64,000 nucleotides of DNA from Glebionis coronaria (GCA_025667525.1 CM046878.1:576642868-576706867); one strand, 5' to 3'; positions 24,090 to 37,215 are shown, numbered from the stretch's first letter. Notes: generated by a model from the letters alone, not told the origin. Numbers and translations are program-made.

Positions 24090-24581
24090 CTACTCAAAGC
24101 TAAGATTTTCCATATCATTTAAAAGCTCATGAAGTATTGCAGCCGATTGACATGCGTGGTCTTCAGGATGCCTTTCCATTTCTAGTCTTGTCTCTAGCAT
24201 CTTTATCTTTAGATCTTTGATCTTGCAATTAGAGCACTCAGTTGGTGCAGATTGAGAAGGACCTGTAGAAGAACTTGGATGTGAACCTTGAGGTGTTGAA
24301 GATCCAGGGGAAGATCTTATACGGAGTTCGAGATCAAAATCATCCTTCCATTTAAAATATTTACATCCATAATCATCTGTTTTTGGCTGTTACAAAGTAA
24401 ACAAATAACATGACATGTCATTTTAATAATCACACGTATTACATAACTAAAACATTTGATTGTTTACCTTCGAAAGAGGACATGCATAGTAAAGTTTACC
24501 AAAGCTATGAGGTTGATGTGACTGTCTCAACACAATATATCCCTTTCTACATGTACACTTATAAGCTTCAAGCGGATCCAT
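24090..24581 (-). CDS. GRF-type zinc-finger protein, two exons, 136 aa
   Basis: Exon 1 is 24581-24468 (38 codons from ATG) and ends at a GTAAAC donor. Exon 2 is 24386-24090 after a TAACAG acceptor and ends in TAG. The join is in phase 0. The protein shows the GRF zinc-finger pattern: a CTC pair near residue 9, YYACP near 31, and a final Cys within YGCKYFKWKDD near 43-54, the family's hallmark ending. A Ser/Pro-rich linker follows, then CSNC and a heptad-like helix (LKIKMLETRLEMER), possibly a coiled coil. GRF fingers bind nucleic acid. It is antisense to the transposase genes and lies between subterminal repeats. It is uncertain whether it is a captured host gene or a standard product of this CACTA lineage. 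No break is visible. Confidence 0.75.
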
Positions 24582-24703
24582 ATTATGCAAAATCGGGTGG
24601 TGGTGGTGGTGAGTTTGGTATGAGAGGATAAGAGTTTGTGAGGATAAGAGTTTGTGAGGATAAGAGCTACCATAAATAAAGATAAAAATTTAGGGTCGAC
24701 ACA

Positions 24704-24729
24704 TTTAGGGACGACTTAGTCGACCCTAG
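24704..24729. repeat. Isolated subterminal palindrome
   Basis: TTTAGGGACGACTTAGTCGA and CCCTAGC, the same motif family as at the ends, lie upstream of the GRF gene start. A three-fold 15-bp GAGGATAAGAGTTTGT repeat lies at about 24625-24670. Confidence 0.75.
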
Positions 24730-24794
24730 CTTTCCCGCCAACATTTTCCCGCCAGCATTTCCCGCCAACATTTCCCGCCAATATTTGATCACTT

Positions 24795-27700
24795 GGACTC
24801 GTCGGTTGAACCTATAACGTATAACCGTAACATATGGACTCATCGGTTGAACCTATAACGTATAACCGTAACATATGGACTCGTCGGTTGAACCTATAAC
24901 GTATAACCGTAACATATGGACTCGTCGGTTGAACCTATAACGTATAACTGTAACATATGGACTCGTCGGTTGAACCTATAACGTATAACCGTAACATATG
25001 GACTCGTCGGTTGAACCTATAACGTATAACCGTAACATATGGACTCGTCGGTTGAACCTATAACGTATAACCGTAACATATGGACTCGTCGGTTGAACCT
25101 ATAACGTATAACCGTAACATATGGACTCGTCGGTTGAACCTATAACGTATAACCGTAACATATGGACTCGTCGGTTGAACCTATAACGTATAACCGTAAC
25201 ATATGGACTCGTCGGTTGAACCTATAACGTATAACCGTAACATATGGACTCGTCGGTTGAACCTATAACGTATAACCCTAACATATGGACTCACCGGTTG
25301 AACCTATAACGTATAACCGTAACATATGGACTCATCGGTTGAACCTATAACGTATAACCGTAACATATGGACTCGTCGGTTGAACCTATAACGTATAACC
25401 CTAACATATGGACTCATCGGTTGAACCTATAACGTATAACCGTAACATATGGACTCATCGGTTGAACCTATAACGTATAACCGTAACATATGGACTCGTC
25501 GGTTGAACCTATAACGTATAACCGTAACATATGGACTCATCGGTTGAACCTATAACGTATAACCGTAACATATGGACTCGTCGGTTGAACCTATAACGTA
25601 TAACCCTAACATATGGACTCACCGGTTGAACCTATAACGTATAACCGTAACATATGGACTCGTCGGTTGAACCTATAACGTATAACCGTAACATATGGAC
25701 TCATCGGTTGAACCTATAACGTATAACCCTAACATATGGACTCATCGGTTGAACCTATAACGTATAACCCTAACATATGGACTCATCGGTTGAACCTATA
25801 ACGTATAACCGTAACATATGGACTCGTCGGTTGAACCTATAACGTATAACCCTAACATATGGACTCATCGGTTGAACCTATAACGTATAACCGTAACATA
25901 TGGACTCGTCGGTTGAACCTATTACGTATAACCGTAACATATGGACTCATCGGTTGAACCTATAACGTATAACCGTAACATATGGACTCGTCGGTTGAAC
26001 CTATAACGTATAACCGTAACATATGGACTCACCGGTTGAACCTATAACGTATAACCGTAACATATGGACTCATCGGTTGAACCTATAACGTATAACCGTA
26101 ACATATGGACTCGTCGGTTGAACCTATAACGTATAACCCTAACATATGGACTCATCGGTTGAACCTATAACGTATAACCGTAACATATGGACTCATCGGT
26201 TGAACCTATAACATATAACCGTAACATATGGACTCGTCGGTTGAACCTATAACGTATAACCGTAACATATGGACTCATCGGTTGAACCTATTACGTATAA
26301 CCGTAACATATGGACTCGTCGGTTGAACCTATAACGTATAACCCTAACATATGGACTCACCGGTTGAACCTATAACGTATAACCCTAACATATGGACTCG
26401 TCGGTTGAACCTATAACGTATAACCGTAACATATGGACTCATCGGTTGAACCTATAACGTATAACCCTAACATATGGACTCATCGGTTGAACCTATAACG
26501 TATAACCCTAACATATGGACTCATCGGTTGAACCTATAACGTATAACCGTAACATATGGACTCGTCGGTTGAACCTATAACGTATAACCCTAACATATGG
26601 ACTCATCGGTTGAACCTATAACGTATAACCGTAACATATGGACTCGTCGGTTGAACCTATAACGTATAACCGTAACATATGGACTCATCGGTTGAACCTA
26701 TAACGTATAACCGTAACATATGGACTCGTCGGTTGAACCTATAACGTATAACCGTAACATATGGACTCACCGGTTGAACCTATAACGTATAACCGTAACA
26801 TATGGACTCATCGGTTGAACCTATAACGTATTACCGTAACATATGGACTCGTCGGTTGAACCTATAACGTATAACCCTAACATATGGACTCATCGGTTGA
26901 ACCTATAACGTATAACCGTAACATATGGACTCGTCGGTTGAACCTATAACGTATAACCCTAACATATGGACTCACCGGTTGAACCTATAACGTATAACCC
27001 TAACATATGGACTCATCGGTTGAACCTATAACGTATAACCATAACATATGGACTCGTCGGTTGAACCTATAACGTATAACCGTAACATATGGACTCGTCG
27101 GTTGAACCTATAACGTATAACCCTAACATATGGACTCATCGGTTGAACCTATAACGTATAACCGTAACATATGGACTCGTCGGTTGAACCTATAACGTAT
27201 AACCCTAACATATGGACTCACCGGTTGAACCTATAACGTATAACCCTAACATATGGACTCATCGGTTGAACCTATAACGTATAACCGTAACATATGGACT
27301 CGTCGGTTGAACCTATAACGTATAACCGTAACATATGGACTCACCGGTTGAACCTATAACGTATAACCCTAACATATGGACTCATCGGTTGAACCTATAA
27401 CGTATAACCGTAACATATGGACTCATCGGTTGAACCTATAACCTATAACCCTAACATATGGACTCACCGGTTGAACCTATAACGTATAACCCTAACATAT
27501 GGACTCACCGGTTGAACCTATAACGTATAACCGTAACATATGGACTCGTCGGTTGAACCTATAACGTATAACCGTAACATATGGACTCACCGGTTGAACT
27601 TATAACGTATAACCCTAACATATGGACTCATCGGTTGAACCTATAACGTATAACCGTAACATATGGACTCATCGGTTGAACCTATAACGTATAACCCTAA

Positions 27701-27893
27701 CATATGGACTCACCGGTTGAACCTATAACGTATAACCCTAACATATGGACTCACCGGTTGAACCTATAACGTATAACCGTAACATATGGACTCGTCGGTT
27801 GAACCTATAACGTATAACCCTAACATATGGACTCACCGGTTGAACCTATAACGTATAACCGTAACATATGGACTCATCGGTTGAACCTATAAC
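24795..27893. repeat. 41-bp minisatellite, about 75.6 copies
   Basis: The unit begins GGACTCGTCGGTTGAACCTA and continues TAACGTATAACCGTAACATAT. Every checked unit start falls on 24795 plus a multiple of 41 (for example 25656, 26394 and 27870), so I see no indels. Variation is almost confined to two sites: CGTCGG/CATCGG/CACCGG and ACCGTAA/ACCCTAA. The first 11 units are almost uniform and later ones are mosaic. The array has no spacers and no frame. Confidence 0.97.
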
Positions 27894-28004
27894 AAATTAA
27901 GTATAACGTATATTTTAATATTAATTATAATAATTTATTTTGATTTTTATTATTAATTTTATTACATATAGGGAAGATATAATGCAAAAATCTCTTGAAA
28001 AACA

Positions 28005-28290
28005 CTTAGGGACGACTTTGTCGTCCCTAAATATCAAAGGAAGTCGTCCCTAAAAAACCCTCCAAAAACACTTAGCCAAATTTTGTAAAACTTGAAAAAT
28101 TTGGGAAAATTTTAAATAACCCGCTTGGGTTTGAGATTTCCCGGTTTACACCTTGGGACGACTTAGTCGTCCCTAGGTGTAAGAAGTCGTCCCTAAGAAT
28201 TAATATTAGACAAAAAAAAAAAACTTTCTATTATTAACCTAGGGACGACTTAGTCGTCCCTAGGTTACTAAGGGAAAGTCGTCCCTAGGT
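28005..28290. repeat. Inner palindrome cluster downstream of minisatellite
   Basis: AGGGACGACTT(T/A)GTCGTCCCTA motifs occur at 28005-28030, 28151-28176 and 28237-28265. Single half-sites (AAGTCGTCCCTA) lie at about 28040, 28183 and 28276. They resemble the left-end subterminal sites and lie just upstream of the transcribed part. Confidence 0.85.
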
Positions 28291-28369
28291 GTAAAATACA
28301 GATAGTGGTCTTATCTTCATATCTCATTTTCTTCACTGTTAAAAAAAAAAAAACGGGAGCAGCGAAGCA

Positions 28370-29565
28370 ATCATCATCACCATCACCATCCAACCCACCA
28401 TCACCATCAATCCAACCCAACATCAATCCAACCCAACCCAAAAAAAACGGGACGACCTAGCTACACCACCACCACCGTCCGTCTCATCTCCACCACTTCA
28501 ACTCCATCCGTCTCATCCCACGACCATCTCATCTCCACCACCAACCGAACCTCCGTCACACCCAACAATCTATATAAAGGTAATTTGTCTAATTTTGTTT
28601 AAATTTGTTATATTTTATATTTTTTATGTTTAATTTTAGTATAATTTTTAATTTTTGTATTATGTTTAATTTTTGTATAATTTTTAATTTGTTATAGTAG
28701 CAACACCACCACCACCGCGATGATGGTGATATAGTCGGAACCACCAACAGCCACCCACCACCACATTATATTTTGGTATAATGTTTAATTTTGGTGTATT
28801 TGATTTTTCTATGTGTATTTGGTATAATGTTAATGTTTATTGTTTATTGACTAGCACTCATCTACCACCACCGCCGCTGCGGCAGCAGTAGCAATCACCA
28901 CCATCAGCAGCCACCACTGCCGACAGTAGTAGTAGCCACCACCACACATTCCCACCAATTTTCATAAAGGTAATTGATTTTTCTATGTTTAATTTGCTAA
29001 TTGTGATTGTTTATGTTTAAATATTGTTAATGTTTATTGTTTATTGACTAGCAACCACCCACCACCACCGCTGCTGCGGCAGCAATAGCAATCACCACCG
29101 TCAGCAGCCACCACTGCCGGCAGCAGTAGTAGCCACCACCACACATTCCCACCAATCTTCATAAAGGTAATTGATTTTTCTATGTTTAATTTTGGTATAA
29201 TGTTTAATTTGGGTGTTTGTTTGTGAGCTTATTTGATTTCAGCTTATATAGGCATAAGTTTAATTTTTTTGATATGTTTGTCGTAGCCGAGACCCGAGTC
29301 ACAGCCGAGTTAGCGGGGAACCGAGCCGAGAACTGAGACCCGTGTCACAGCCGAAAAAAGGTAATGTTTTTTTTTTAAATTGTTGTGGTGTTGTTTGTTT
29401 CAAATTAGAAATTTTTTTGGAAACCAACTAATTTAGGTTTTCTTTATTTTATGTTTGTGTTTGGTTAGCACCAGGGCAGTCGGGACAACTTCCTCATCCG
29501 GACCTCTTTTTCTATCTTTATATCTTTGCTTATTCCAGTCGTGACCGAGGTGTGTAATTAATATT
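28370..29565 (+). other. Transposase 5' leader with exon-like segments
   Basis: Exon-like GC-richer segments alternate with T-rich introns having GTAATT-type donors. Segments at about 28850-28974 and 29050-29166 are near copies (ACCACCACCGC, CAGCAGCCACCACTGCC, CACACATTCCCACCAAT, then AAAG|GTAATTGATT). A further segment at 29287-29359 holds a doubled GAGACCCGNGTCACAGCCGA, and another at 29469-29550 ends in CGAG|GTGTGT. No long frame exists, so a multi-intron untranslated leader is the best reading. Confidence 0.5.
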
Positions 29566-29759
29566 ATGCATATGTTTATTATATTATATATATATGATAT
29601 ATGATTGTTAGTCTTTGTAGTAAATAATTTTAGGAATATTTTAGGATTTTATCGATTAATTTTGGAAAATTCCCGTCCGAAGTTAATCAACCTATAGAAA
29701 ACCCGTCCGAAATTAATTTATTAGGAATTAATTTCGGAAAGTCCCCTGTTTGGGACTGC

Positions 29760-29961
29760 TTTTTGATGTTTCGTCTCATTTAGGATATGAATGCGTATAA
29801 CTGGTTTATTATTTGAGATGATTTCGACAGTGTTTCTCCTTTACTCCTACGAATATGTCTTTAAACACATATTTGGGGAGTAGAGGGGAAATGCTGCCGA
29901 AATTTACTCAAATAGTAAACCGGTTATACGCATTCATATATGGGACGAAACATTCAAAAGG
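29760..29961 (+). repeat. Long imperfect hairpin upstream of transposase
   Basis: The left arm (about 29760-29856) and right arm (about 29864-29961) are inverted copies, roughly 80 percent matched, with almost no loop. Matching pieces include ATGAATGCGTATAAC against GTTATACGCATTCAT, ATTTCGACAG against CTGCCGAAAT, and TGTTTCGTC against GACGAAACA. It ends about 125 bp before the transposase start. RNA from this segment could fold into a near-continuous duplex of about 95 bp. A smaller perfect 13-bp inverted repeat (TCCGAAATTAATT) is at about 29706-29738. Confidence 0.8.
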
Positions 29962-30087
29962 TGGGTTAGGATTGCCTTCCATAGTTGCACTAGGAAGAAA
30001 AAAAAGAGTTCATATTCATTTTGTTAGTATGACATTTTACGTATAAAAAAAATAATTTATCTGAGTATGTTTATTTGCAACGCAGTT

Positions 30088-33000
30088 ATGACAATTGATA
30101 AGAGTTGGACCACTGTAAACAATCGTAATTCCAATGAGTTTTTAGATGGTCTTTTTGGATTCATCCAGGATTGTGAGAAATTTTTGCACCCCATCTCACA
30201 AAAGCTCCGTTGCCCATGTAGTCATTGTTGTAACCGTGAAAAGTTGGTTACCCTCGGCCAACTTGAGGCACACATATCCAAATTCGGGTTTGACAAACAT
30301 TACACCACTTGGATATATCACGGTGAACCAATTCTTCCGTTACCTCCACTATTACCACATTCACCTGATCGAATTCACATGGATGCGTTCTTCGAAGATA
30401 TTTCTGCAAATAATATTCCAAATCCACCATCTGAAACTCCACCCTCTCAAACTCCACCAACTCAAACAACCGGTCCTCAACCAACCCAAACATCGGGTCC
30501 TAGTAACGAGTTTGAAGAGTTACTCGCTAGGTCTGCCCAAAAGTTGTACCCGGGTTGTGATATGACCACATTGGAATTTACATCAGAGTTTTCGCACATC
30601 AAGGTTTTACACAAAATAACTGATGCCGGGTTTAACAAAATTCTAGCTCTTCTCCAAAAGGCATGTTCCCCTAGTAAAGGATAGAATTTCCCGTCTTCAT
30701 ACTATGAAATAAAAAAGACATACAAAAAGATCGGGTTAGGATACGAATCGATCCATGCTTGTATAAATGATTGTTTTTTATATCGGGGATCACCGGAAAA
30801 CAAGGAGAGGCAAACTTGTCCAATCTGTAACGCGAGCAGATGGAAAAACCCAAAGAAGAAAAAGGGGACGCAATTAGTTGCCAACAAGGTGGTGCGTTAC
30901 TTTCCGATAACACCTAGACTACAACGTATGTTCAACACAAAAGACATAGCAAAGTGGATGACTTGGCATGCGACCGGACAGTCTAAGGAAGACGGTAAAA
31001 TGAATCACCCCTGTGACGGCAAAGCATGGAAATATTTTGACATGATGAAACCTGAGTTCTCTTGTGACCCTAGAAACGTTCGATTAGGGTTGGCTGCTGA
31101 TGGTTTTAATCCTTATGGCATGATGAGCCAAACTTACAGCATGTGGCCGGTTATATTGACAACATACAACACACCACCGTGGATGTGTTTGAAAGAAACT
31201 TCTTTAATGTTGACGATGTTAATTCTCGGCCCTAAATCAGCTGCAAAGGACATTGATGTTTAATTGCAGCCTCTAATTAAAGAACTCAAAGATTTATGGG
31301 AGGGAGTCTGGACGAAAGACGCTGCTACGGGTACTCATTTCAAAATGAAAGCGGCGGTTTTATGGACCATCAATGATTTTCCAGCTCGAGGTAGTTTGTC
31401 TGGGTGGACTGGGCAAGGGTACCTCGCATGCCCTACTTGTAATGTTGACACTCCATCGATGCGTATCAACAGCAAAATCGTTTATGTTGGTTACAGAAGA
31501 TGGTTAAGAACAAATCATCCAGATCGGAAAAAATCCAAGGAATTCTACGGTTTTCCCGAAAATAAGCCTAAACCAAGAAAGTTTTCAGAACTTGATATTC
31601 AATTGCAGATTAGTAAAGTCTTTAAACGTAAACCGGGGAAACATAAACTAATTCTCAAAGAGAACCGCCCCAAAAATCGAGATGTTGAATTGAACTGGAG
31701 TAAGCGTTCTATCTTTTGGGATCTTGAGTATTGGCCCTTTCTTCTACTAAAACACTGTTACGATGTCATGCACATCGAAAAGAATTTCCTTGAGGCTTTA
31801 CTGAATACCCTGTTACAGAACGACAAATCCAAAGACACGCCAAAGGCAAGGCTAGACTTAGAAAAAATGGGAGTTCGAAAGGAGTTGTGGTTAGTTAAAA
31901 AAGATAACGGGAAGTTCGATAAGCCTCATCCAAAGTTCTCTTTCACTCCAGAAAAAAGAAAACTTTTTTGTAAATTCATTAAAGGAGTCAGACTACCTGA
32001 TGGCTTTGGATCCAACTTCAAGAAAAAAGTGACCGCTGATGATGACAATATAACGAACTTGAAATCTCATGACTGTCATATAATGATGCATCGGTTACTT
32101 CCTTATGGAGTGCAACAATACTTGCCCAAAGACGTTGCAAAACCTATAATCGACATTTGCTTATTCTTTAAGCAGCTTTGTGCTCGAAGTTTGACTGTGC
32201 AGGACATGAAAGAAGCTAAAAACAAATTGATCATTATGATGGTTAATTTAGAGCAAATCTTTCCTCCTACTTTTTTTGACATAATGACTCATTTGGTTAT
32301 ACATCTACCCGATGAGGCTATTCTAGGTTCCGTTACTCGCGGCAGGTGGATGTATCGATTTGAAAGATACATGAAAAAGCTAAAGAATTATGTACGAAAT
32401 AAAGCAAAGCCCGAAGGTTCTATTGCTGAGGGTTATGTTGCAGAAGAGGCATTAACTTTTTGTTCGCGTTACCTTAAGGATGTCGAGACGAGATTTAACC
32501 GCCTTGGCAGAAATGAAGACGATTTGCCTGGACAACCAGATAAATTTGAGGTGTTCCGGACCGTATGCACACCGACGGGTGGAATCAAACCAACTCGTAT
32601 GACTAATGACGACATGCAGGCAGTTACGTGGTTTATACTTAACAACAGTCCTGAAGTCGAAGCCGACATCTCAGCTTACAGCGAGTATGTTTCTTCCTAT
32701 TTTTTATAATTTTGAAAATTATTCTTTCTCGATGACTTCTGCTAATATCATGAACCTTTGCAGAGAGGTGCCTGATAATGTGGAAACGAGTTTTCCTGCG
32801 TGGTTTAATAACATGGTAAATACATTAGATATATTACCTTGGAGTTATTCCTCATCTAATAAACCTTTTTGTATCTCATTTTTGTAGACTCGTGAAAAAA
32901 AAGTGAGTGTGGGCTGTAGTGACGAGTTATTCTCTTTGGCATGTGGACCTATTAGTTCATGTACATACCCCTCTTGCATAGTGAACGGTGTGAAGTTTGT

Positions 33001-33652
33001 GGTACGTGAACTCGATATACTTCGTACCACTCAATGCAGCGGAGTTTCAACACCCGGGGTTGATGGAGAGATGTATTATGGTCAACTCGAAGAAATTCTG
33101 GAGCTCACTTATATCGGCAACCGCAAGGTTTTGTTGTTTCGATGTAAATGGTTTGACACAATTAACCCTACCAATTGCACCAAACGCAACAGACGTTCTT
33201 ACACTGAGCAAGGCATACATCATATTTTGACCGATAGGCTATTTCACCAAAATAACCCATACATTTTCCCGACACAAGCAACACAAGTATTCTACCTTGA
33301 AGACCTTGCTAGACGACCGCTTCATTGGAAGGTCGTCGAACAGGTTTATCATCGAGATGTGGTAGAGTCCGATGAAGATGTTATACATGGTAGCAGTTCA
33401 TCAGATGTTACACTGTCTGTTGCTTTGCCTAATTTGGGTATTACGGATTTGAGTGTAAATACTCAACCAACGGAAGTGGACGCCCCACCGGTTGATGATG
33501 ATATTATTAATATTGAAGATGATGAAGTAGTTGCACACGTCATTGGTGATGTTGATGATGATGATTTAGTGTCGGATGATGATGAAGTGAACCCTAATAA
33601 TGATGTTCAAGAAGTTTTATCTAGCGATGATTCTGAAGATGATGACAATTGA
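30088..33652 (+). pseudogene. CACTA transposase, TNP2/TNPD type, two in-frame stops
   Basis: Catalytic transposase. Exons are 30088-32684, 32764-32815 and 32888-33652, with phases that agree at both joins. Start MTIDKSW is preferred over the upstream Met at 30067. Domains in order: transposase-associated zinc region (CPCSHC), Tnp2 (GLAADGFNPYG, YSMWPVILTTYN, GPKSAAKDIDV, DFPARGSLSGW), DUF4218 (MMHRLLPYGVQQYLP, QLCARSLTVQDM) and DUF4216 (from TREKKVSVGC), ending in an Asp/Glu-rich tail. Stops interrupt the same frame at 30682-30684 (TAG) and 31261-31263 (TAA, where the family normally has Tyr after DIDV). Everything else is open. The stops should prevent full-length product unless they are read through or are sequence errors. 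Confidence 0.92.
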
Positions 33653-34416
33653 TATTAAGTTGTATTTTGAATGAAACAGTTGTTATATGCTTTAATGTGT
33701 AATTTTTTATTTGTAAACGATTGTTATATGCTTAAGTTGTTGTTTGAATGAAACAATTGTTATACGTTTAAATGATGATGTGTTGTTTTTATTTGTTTAA
33801 ATGTGTAATTTTGTATTTTAATGAAAACGTTTTTATATGTTAAAATGTGTATATTGATATGAATTTGTGTATTAGTATTAATTGGTTAATTAAATTGTGT
33901 AATTTTGTTTTTTAATGAAAATGTTTTTATATGTTAAAATGTGTATATTGATAAAATGTGTATACTGATATGAACTTGTTATTTTACAGATGGCATGTGT
34001 AGCTCCTAGGTCACACGGTGGGGATGCTGGTGGTAGTCCACCCAGACGGCCCACACGTCCTGTACCGGCCGAGTGTCAGCGTAAGAAATCATTATATTTT
34101 TTTATAACACTGATATTTATAATTTATGTCACTTGAATTTTTACGAGTAAATAACATATCTTTTGTAGGTTCAAATCAACGCTTTGTGACCAACCTAGGA
34201 AAATTAAGGACGGCGTACAGAAATAATAACGAAAAACCTTTGACAATTGGCTTTGAATTTAAAGATCTGAAAACCTTCCATTTTCTGGGCGATTATGCAT
34301 CATTGTTGACTCATCTTATGGGGGAATTAATCCGGTCACTTCCCCTGAACTGCGAATGGGACGAAATTCCAGAGTCTGATAAAGCTCATATTTATCCTAC
34401 AATTGAGGTGAAAATT

Positions 34417-37215
34417 TGTAACACCCCCACAATTGTTATGCGCAGCGGAACTACAACAATGGGTGCTACACAGTATTCATTGCACACAAGAGATATCAAA
34501 CGACGCTAAAAAGACGTCGACTTAAAAATTCAACATTTAAAATTGTTAGATAATACATGTCCACAGTTTTTCCAACCCCAAATAGTGCACAGAGTTTAGC
34601 GTTTCGGTCCCCATGAATCTCAACCCAAAAACTTCAGTTTTACAACCACATGACATTAAACATAAAAATTGTTTAAGTAGAAAAGGAGGGAAAAACAAGC
34701 GGACACCAAGCCGATCACACAACATCCATCCCATGCATGCTCCATCCTACTGCTCAGCGGTTACCTGAAATACATGCCAAAAATTTGGTCAACGAAAACG
34801 TTGAGTGGAATTCATAGGTTTTTCAATCCATTTGAACGTATATATAATAAAAACCATTCGTGATCATTTATAGTCTTGTCGATCAAACAAACTATAATCA
34901 GGATACTGACAATTGTGTTTAAGCTCATGACACTAATCCGTTAACTCAATCACCCGCGTAAATATACCGGCATGATTCAGATGAAACCAGTGCCCCTCTA
35001 AAGGCATCAGTTGCAATTATACCTTATTTCTCATACAAAATAATCTACCGCAGAACTTACTATAAGTACAGCTTCTCGGCTAGCATTGGGTCGTTAACCC
35101 CGTAGTACTACAAATTGCATAAGCGGCTATTTCCCCCTTCGCAAGGGCAAGACAATAGTTAATAGTTCATGAATTTAGGGACTTTTGCAACTTTGGTACT
35201 CAACACAATTTCTAAGGCAACTTTCGGGTCTAACAATCATTCATGATATACGTTCCTTTTAAAAACTAGCATGCATTTCCCTCGCGGGTAAAACAATTTG
35301 AAATAAGTATAAGCGAGGCTATAAATTCACACCTTAGATATTAAGTAGTCGGTAGTTCGAGGAGTGTTCACTGACGATGTTACGGATGCCCGGGTAAATC
35401 AACACCTATCACAAATAACGCGTAATGAGTAATCTCATTTAAATACTTACGGTACTGTATAAAATACATATATACAAGTCACTTAAGACAAATATAACTC
35501 ACGCCAAAAACAAAAACAACAAGTATCATTCATTTTATTCCATTCGTTCTTATAACCTACGTTGTCCATTTTTACACGTTCTCGCCGGTACTTGACTAAA
35601 GTACGGGCTGTTTTGCCTTATTAAACCTTGCTTATAAAATTTGATAAAATTTCCAAAAATCCTATATGACCTGTAGATAACATGTTTTTAAACCCAATAA
35701 AAGTTTTCACTTTTACGACCCGTCACGCAACTCATTTCCACGACTACATTTTACGGGCTGAAATTGCGCTTCGACCAATTTTGACCACTTTGACCTATAT
35801 GAAAAATACCTTTGACTTCCTTGACTCATAAGTCAACACATAGACTCATTTGTACAGGTTAGGGACCAAGTTTTGACCCTTGATCATTCACCAAATTATA
35901 CTTGTGACCCTCGGGATTTGACTAAAACTTTGCACAAATCCGGATTGTGAAAGTCCTCGTCTCCCGGTACCCGATCTTTAAAATGTCATAACTTTTAGCT
36001 CGTTTTGAGTCACGGGCTCTACCTTATACCAAATTAAAGCTAGAAAAACCCTCTATCACTATATTTAGTTTTCAAGACTTGAAACAAAAATCATTTTTCC
36101 AAAATAGACCAAATGTTTCTGCCTAAAAATGACTATACCAAAAACACGCTTAGACTCGATTCCAAGACTTCTAACCAACACTAAACATCATCCTAAGCCT
36201 TCCCAAACATATCCTAACATCAAACTTCCATCCTACCCCTATTGATCAACCAATCTCAATATCAAAATCAAAGAAAAATACACATGCAAGTAATAAAACC
36301 TATATGAATCTTTCTAAAACAACAAACCAAACGTAACAACAACATGCAAAATCAACAACCACCATGGCTCCCCAAACAACCCCCATTGCCGTGGGGTTTG
36401 GGTGACCAAATCACCACAACCAAATTAATTTTGGTGGGTTTTCATGGTGTTTATACTTCCATAACACTCAAAATTAACATGCATTAGCTCAAATAGCCAC
36501 AAAAACGAATTTTGGATCATATGAAAAATCTTGAAAAATTTTTATCAATGCATGTTGGATTTGATTACATGAATAGGTGGGTAATGACCAAACTAAGCGT
36601 GGTCTAACCTTAGATTTTTGAAAAATCAAGTAGAAAAGATTTTTGGTGGATTTTTGTGTGTTCTTGGGGTGACCGTGGGTTTAGAGAGAGAGGGAGGGAG
36701 TGATGTTTGATTTTTCTTGTGAAATGTTGTATGTGTTTGTGTGTTTGTCCACTTTGCCCCTTTTTGATAGTTAGGAGGGACCTAAGTGCAATATTGGGCT
36801 TCTTTTGTCCTTAAATAGAAAACAACCTCAAAACTTTGCGGGTTTGACTCATTTGTCACTTTTGAAAATTTTACGGGAGTCGGAAATCTTCCCGAACGCT
36901 CCAAAATATTTTTGGGATACTTTAAATGTACTTGGAAGGCTATAAAACTCACACGACTCAACTTAACACGTACCGTAAATAAAATTCTCGAAAAATTACA
37001 TTATCGATAAATCATCAAAAATTATATAAAATTGGGCATCCCTCGGGATCGTAATCGTCATCGTCCTTCTCAAAACGTCAAACGTAAAAATTATAACCTC
37101 GAACATCGGTTTTTAACCAAAGTACTTATAATTATAGAAATTAAAATTTATTAAAAATTTCAAAAATTAGCGTAATTTAGGATATCGTTAATGACCTCGA
37201 TTCTAGGGTGTCACA
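34417..37215 (-). repeat. 3' LTR of the gypsy element
   Basis: Downstream LTR in element orientation. An open frame of 62 codons near its left end is present in both LTR copies and shows no domain. The polypurine tract lies immediately beside it at 37216-37228. Confidence 0.95.

Noticed and set aside
24795..27893. CRISPR-like array
   Set aside because: Units follow one another without spacers, and the setting is a plant transposon. It is a minisatellite.
34546..34734. 62-codon minus frame, repeated at 43424-43612
   Set aside because: LTR sequence present twice; no recognisable protein.
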